DNA of 64,000 bases from Hungatella sp. UBA4396 (GTDB lineage: Bacteria; Bacillota; Clostridia; Lachnospirales; Lachnospiraceae): positions 1 to 64,000 of the forward strand of contig DGRE01000008.1 in NCBI GenBank assembly GCA_002389905.1, written 5' to 3'. This document shows positions 62,401-64,000 of this stretch, in pieces. A model generated the notes under the pieces. It made no database searches. It had not been told where the DNA came from and saw only the letters and a list, made by a program, of their open reading frames with translations. The translations under genes and the position numbers were made by a program. How positions within the stretch are numbered: position 1 is the first letter of the stretch; each line of letters begins with the position of its first letter.

Positions 62401-63471
62401 ATGAAAAAAATATTATCAGTATTAACGGCTCTTGCCATGACCGCCGCCGTTTTAACCGGCTGCGCCAAAGGAGGGGCGGAAACCACGGCTGCGCCTTCCG
62501 AAACAGAAACCTCTGCTTCCGTGACAACGGCAGAAACTTCTTCGGAAGCCTCCAAAGCAGAAGAAGCTCCGGAAGCCAAAGCTTTGAGAATCGGTTCTTT
62601 AAAGGGACCTACCTCCATGGGCCTTGTGGAATTAATGGACAAGTCTGAAAAGGGCGGGTCAGAAGGTTCCTATGAGTTCACTATGGTGACTGCCGCTGAT
62701 GAGCTTCTGGGAAAAATTGCGTCAGGAGAACTGGACATGGCATTGGTGCCTGCAAACATGGCTTCCATCATCTACAGCAAGACCAATCAGGGAATCAGCG
62801 TCATTGACATCAACACTTTGGGCGTGCTTTACGCAGTATCCTCTGACGACACCATTAAAACTACAGGAGACTTAAAAGGAAAGACAGTATATTTGACGGG
62901 AAAAGGAGCTACACCGGATTATGCCTTCCGCCATGTGCTCAAAGCCAACGGACTGACCGACAGCGATGTCACCCTGGAATATAAATCAGAGGCGGCTGAG
63001 GTGGCTGCTATTTTAAAGGAAAAGCCAGACGCAGTGGGCCTCCTTCCCCAGCCGTTCGTAACGGTTGCCCTGGCTCAAAACGATGCTCTGAAAATCGTTT
63101 TAGATCTGACAAAGGAATGGAATGCTGCCGGAATCGAAGACAGCGGAAGCCTGGTAACCGGAGTGACCATCTGCCGCAACGATGTTTTAAAGGAGCAGAA
63201 GGAAGCTGTTGAAACCTTTATGGCCGAGCATAACACCTCCGCCCAGTATGCCAATTCCAACCCTGCCGAAACCGCTGCCCTGGTGGCTGCCGCCGGAATT
63301 ATCGAAAAGGCTCCCATTGCGGAAAAGGCCATTCCTTACTGCAGCATCACCTATATTGACGGGGAGGAAATGAAATCCCTGTTGAGCGGATACTTAAAGG
63401 TTCTCTTTGATATGGACCCAGCTTCCGTGGGAGGAGCACTTCCGGCTGATGATTTTTATTATCTGCCGTAA
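62401..63471 (+). CDS. ABC transporter substrate-binding lipoprotein (NMT1/SsuA-like), 356 aa
   Basis: Lipobox VLTGC (Cys about residue 21), Thr/Glu/Ala-rich tether to about residue 65, then a type II periplasmic-binding fold of the NMT1/THI5-like group (LRIGSLKGPTSMGLVELMDKS, ASGELDMALVPANMASIIYSK, LKGKTVYLTGKGATPDYAFRHVLKANGL, LLPQPFVTVALAQ). Likely ligands are sulfonates, thiamine precursors or similar. Start chosen at MKKILSV with GAGGAG upstream. Confidence 0.88.
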   Translation: MKKILSVLTALAMTAAVLTGCAKGGAETTAAPSETETSASVTTAETSSEASKAEEAPEAKALRIGSLKGPTSMGLVELMDKSEKGGSEGSYEFTMVTAADELLGKIASGELDMALVPANMASIIYSKTNQGISVIDINTLGVLYAVSSDDTIKTTGDLKGKTVYLTGKGATPDYAFRHVLKANGLTDSDVTLEYKSEAAEVAAILKEKPDAVGLLPQPFVTVALAQNDALKIVLDLTKEWNAAGIEDSGSLVTGVTICRNDVLKEQKEAVETFMAEHNTSAQYANSNPAETAALVAAAGIIEKAPIAEKAIPYCSITYIDGEEMKSLLSGYLKVLFDMDPASVGGALPADDFYYLP

Positions 63472-63506
63472 TCAGATAAAAAACCAATTAGAAAAAGGAG
63501 ACTTCC

Positions 63507-64000
63507 ATGATAAAACTGACAGCCCGGCCTTTTAAAAAGGCCGTCATCATCCTTTTCTGGCTTATCATATGGCAGGCGGCAAGCCTGGCTGTGCACAACA
63601 GCATTATACTGGTGGGCCCTTTGGAGGTAGGCAGGTCCCTATGGACCCAGGCGGCCATGCCGGGCTTTTGGAAAACCATATTTCTCTCCTTCGGAAAGAT
63701 CAGCCTGGGATTTTTCCTGGCTTTTTCCTCAGCAATCCTGGCAGGAGGCCTCTCCTGCCGTTTTCCCTTTTTCAAGGACCTTCTGGAGCCGCCTGTATCC
63801 TTAATGAAGTCAGTTCCCGTGGCTTCCTTTGTCATCCTGGCACTGATCTGGACCGGCTCTGAAAACCTGTCTGTTTTCATTTCCTTCCTGGTGGTATTTC
63901 CTATGATTTACATCAATACCAGAGCAGGATTTATGAGCACTGACTCCAGGCTTCTTGAAATGGCAAAGGTCTTTCACATGTCCGCTGGAAAGAAACTCAT
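63507..64000 (+). CDS. ABC transporter permease, cut by the window end
   Basis: Opens with AAGGAG and ATG, MIKLTARPFKKAVIILFWLIIW, and shows BPD_transp_1 type helices (SFGKISLGFFLAFSSAILAGGL; PVSLMKSVPVASFVILALIWTG) as in SsuC/ThiX permeases. The cytoplasmic EAA-like loop (LLEMAKVFHMSAGKK) is at the cut. It follows the binding protein by 35 bases and completes the importer with an ATPase that should lie beyond the window. Confidence 0.88.
   Translation, partial: MIKLTARPFKKAVIILFWLIIWQAASLAVHNSIILVGPLEVGRSLWTQAAMPGFWKTIFLSFGKISLGFFLAFSSAILAGGLSCRFPFFKDLLEPPVSLMKSVPVASFVILALIWTGSENLSVFISFLVVFPMIYINTRAGFMSTDSRLLEMAKVFHMSAGKKL

Overview
The window looks like chromosomal DNA from a spore-forming, fermentative Clostridia member, most likely a Lachnospiraceae (Lacrimispora/Enterocloster-like). 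This is inferred from gene content (T-box leaders, GatCAB-dependent amide aminoacyl-tRNA formation, electron-bifurcating [FeFe] hydrogenase, CotF spore-coat proteins, PTS sugar uptake), AGGAGG-type ribosome sites and moderate GC with AT-rich islands. No rRNA, tRNA, CRISPR array or complete insertion sequence was seen.

Region 1 (1-3.3 kb) is accessory: a probable type I holin-like toxin with a structured mRNA, a small antitoxin-like gene overlapping a zeta-like P-loop toxin gene that appears frameshifted at its seventh codon, a DUF3888-like protein, and a choline-binding-repeat amidase preceded by an unlisted 51-residue reading frame. Region 2 (3.3-8.8 kb) holds a CcdA-thioredoxin fusion, a DtxR-type regulator, NADP-isocitrate dehydrogenase and a LysR regulator. 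Region 3 (7.5-13.8 kb) is one minus-strand operon, aspS-gatC-gatA-gatB-aspartate aminotransferase, behind a T-box whose candidate specifier reads GAAC (overlapping Glu and Asn codons). Region 4 (13.9-20.5 kb) has MATE, NYN nuclease, mntP, then a trehalose operon in which TreR-type operators lie exactly between the -35 and -10 boxes of both tre promoters.

Region 5 (20.5-30 kb) carries an orphan basic protein, a tandem HD/HD-GYP protein, tyrS behind a Tyr T-box, an alpha-glucoside PTS/GH4 operon with an RpiR regulator, and DAHP synthase. Region 6 (30-35.3 kb) is a BMP-type nucleoside-like ABC importer with a hairpin in its leader and an attenuating terminator after the binding protein. Region 7 (35.3-43.5 kb) is mixed housekeeping and odd genes: a degenerate HPr lacking both phosphorylation sites, uppP, ung, hisF, hisH, a sirtuin-like protein without its catalytic His, DUF4430, a C39-like protein, a diguanylate cyclase with a cut-down membrane sensor, XRE and a polysaccharide deacetylase.

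Region 8 (43.5-59.5 kb) is the most interesting. A plus-strand HydCBA bifurcating hydrogenase operon (with an embedded GHKL ATPase and a 2Fe-2S protein) is flanked by two minus-strand operons that each encode a sensor-type [FeFe]-hydrogenase homologue. One is joined to an RsbW-like kinase, two DRTGG proteins and a PHP phosphoesterase; the other to a SpoIIE-type Ser phosphatase, by a start-stop overlap. I infer a hydrogen/redox-responsive partner-switching system controlling hydrogenase expression or activity. An AT-rich island (52.2-55.8 kb; two lipoproteins, a secreted Cys-His hydrolase, BlaI-like repressor with a blaR stub) and a CotF pair sit between the halves. Region 9 (59.6 kb-end) has adenine deaminase, purine nucleoside phosphorylase and the start of a divergently transcribed NMT1/SsuA-like ABC importer, cut by the window end.
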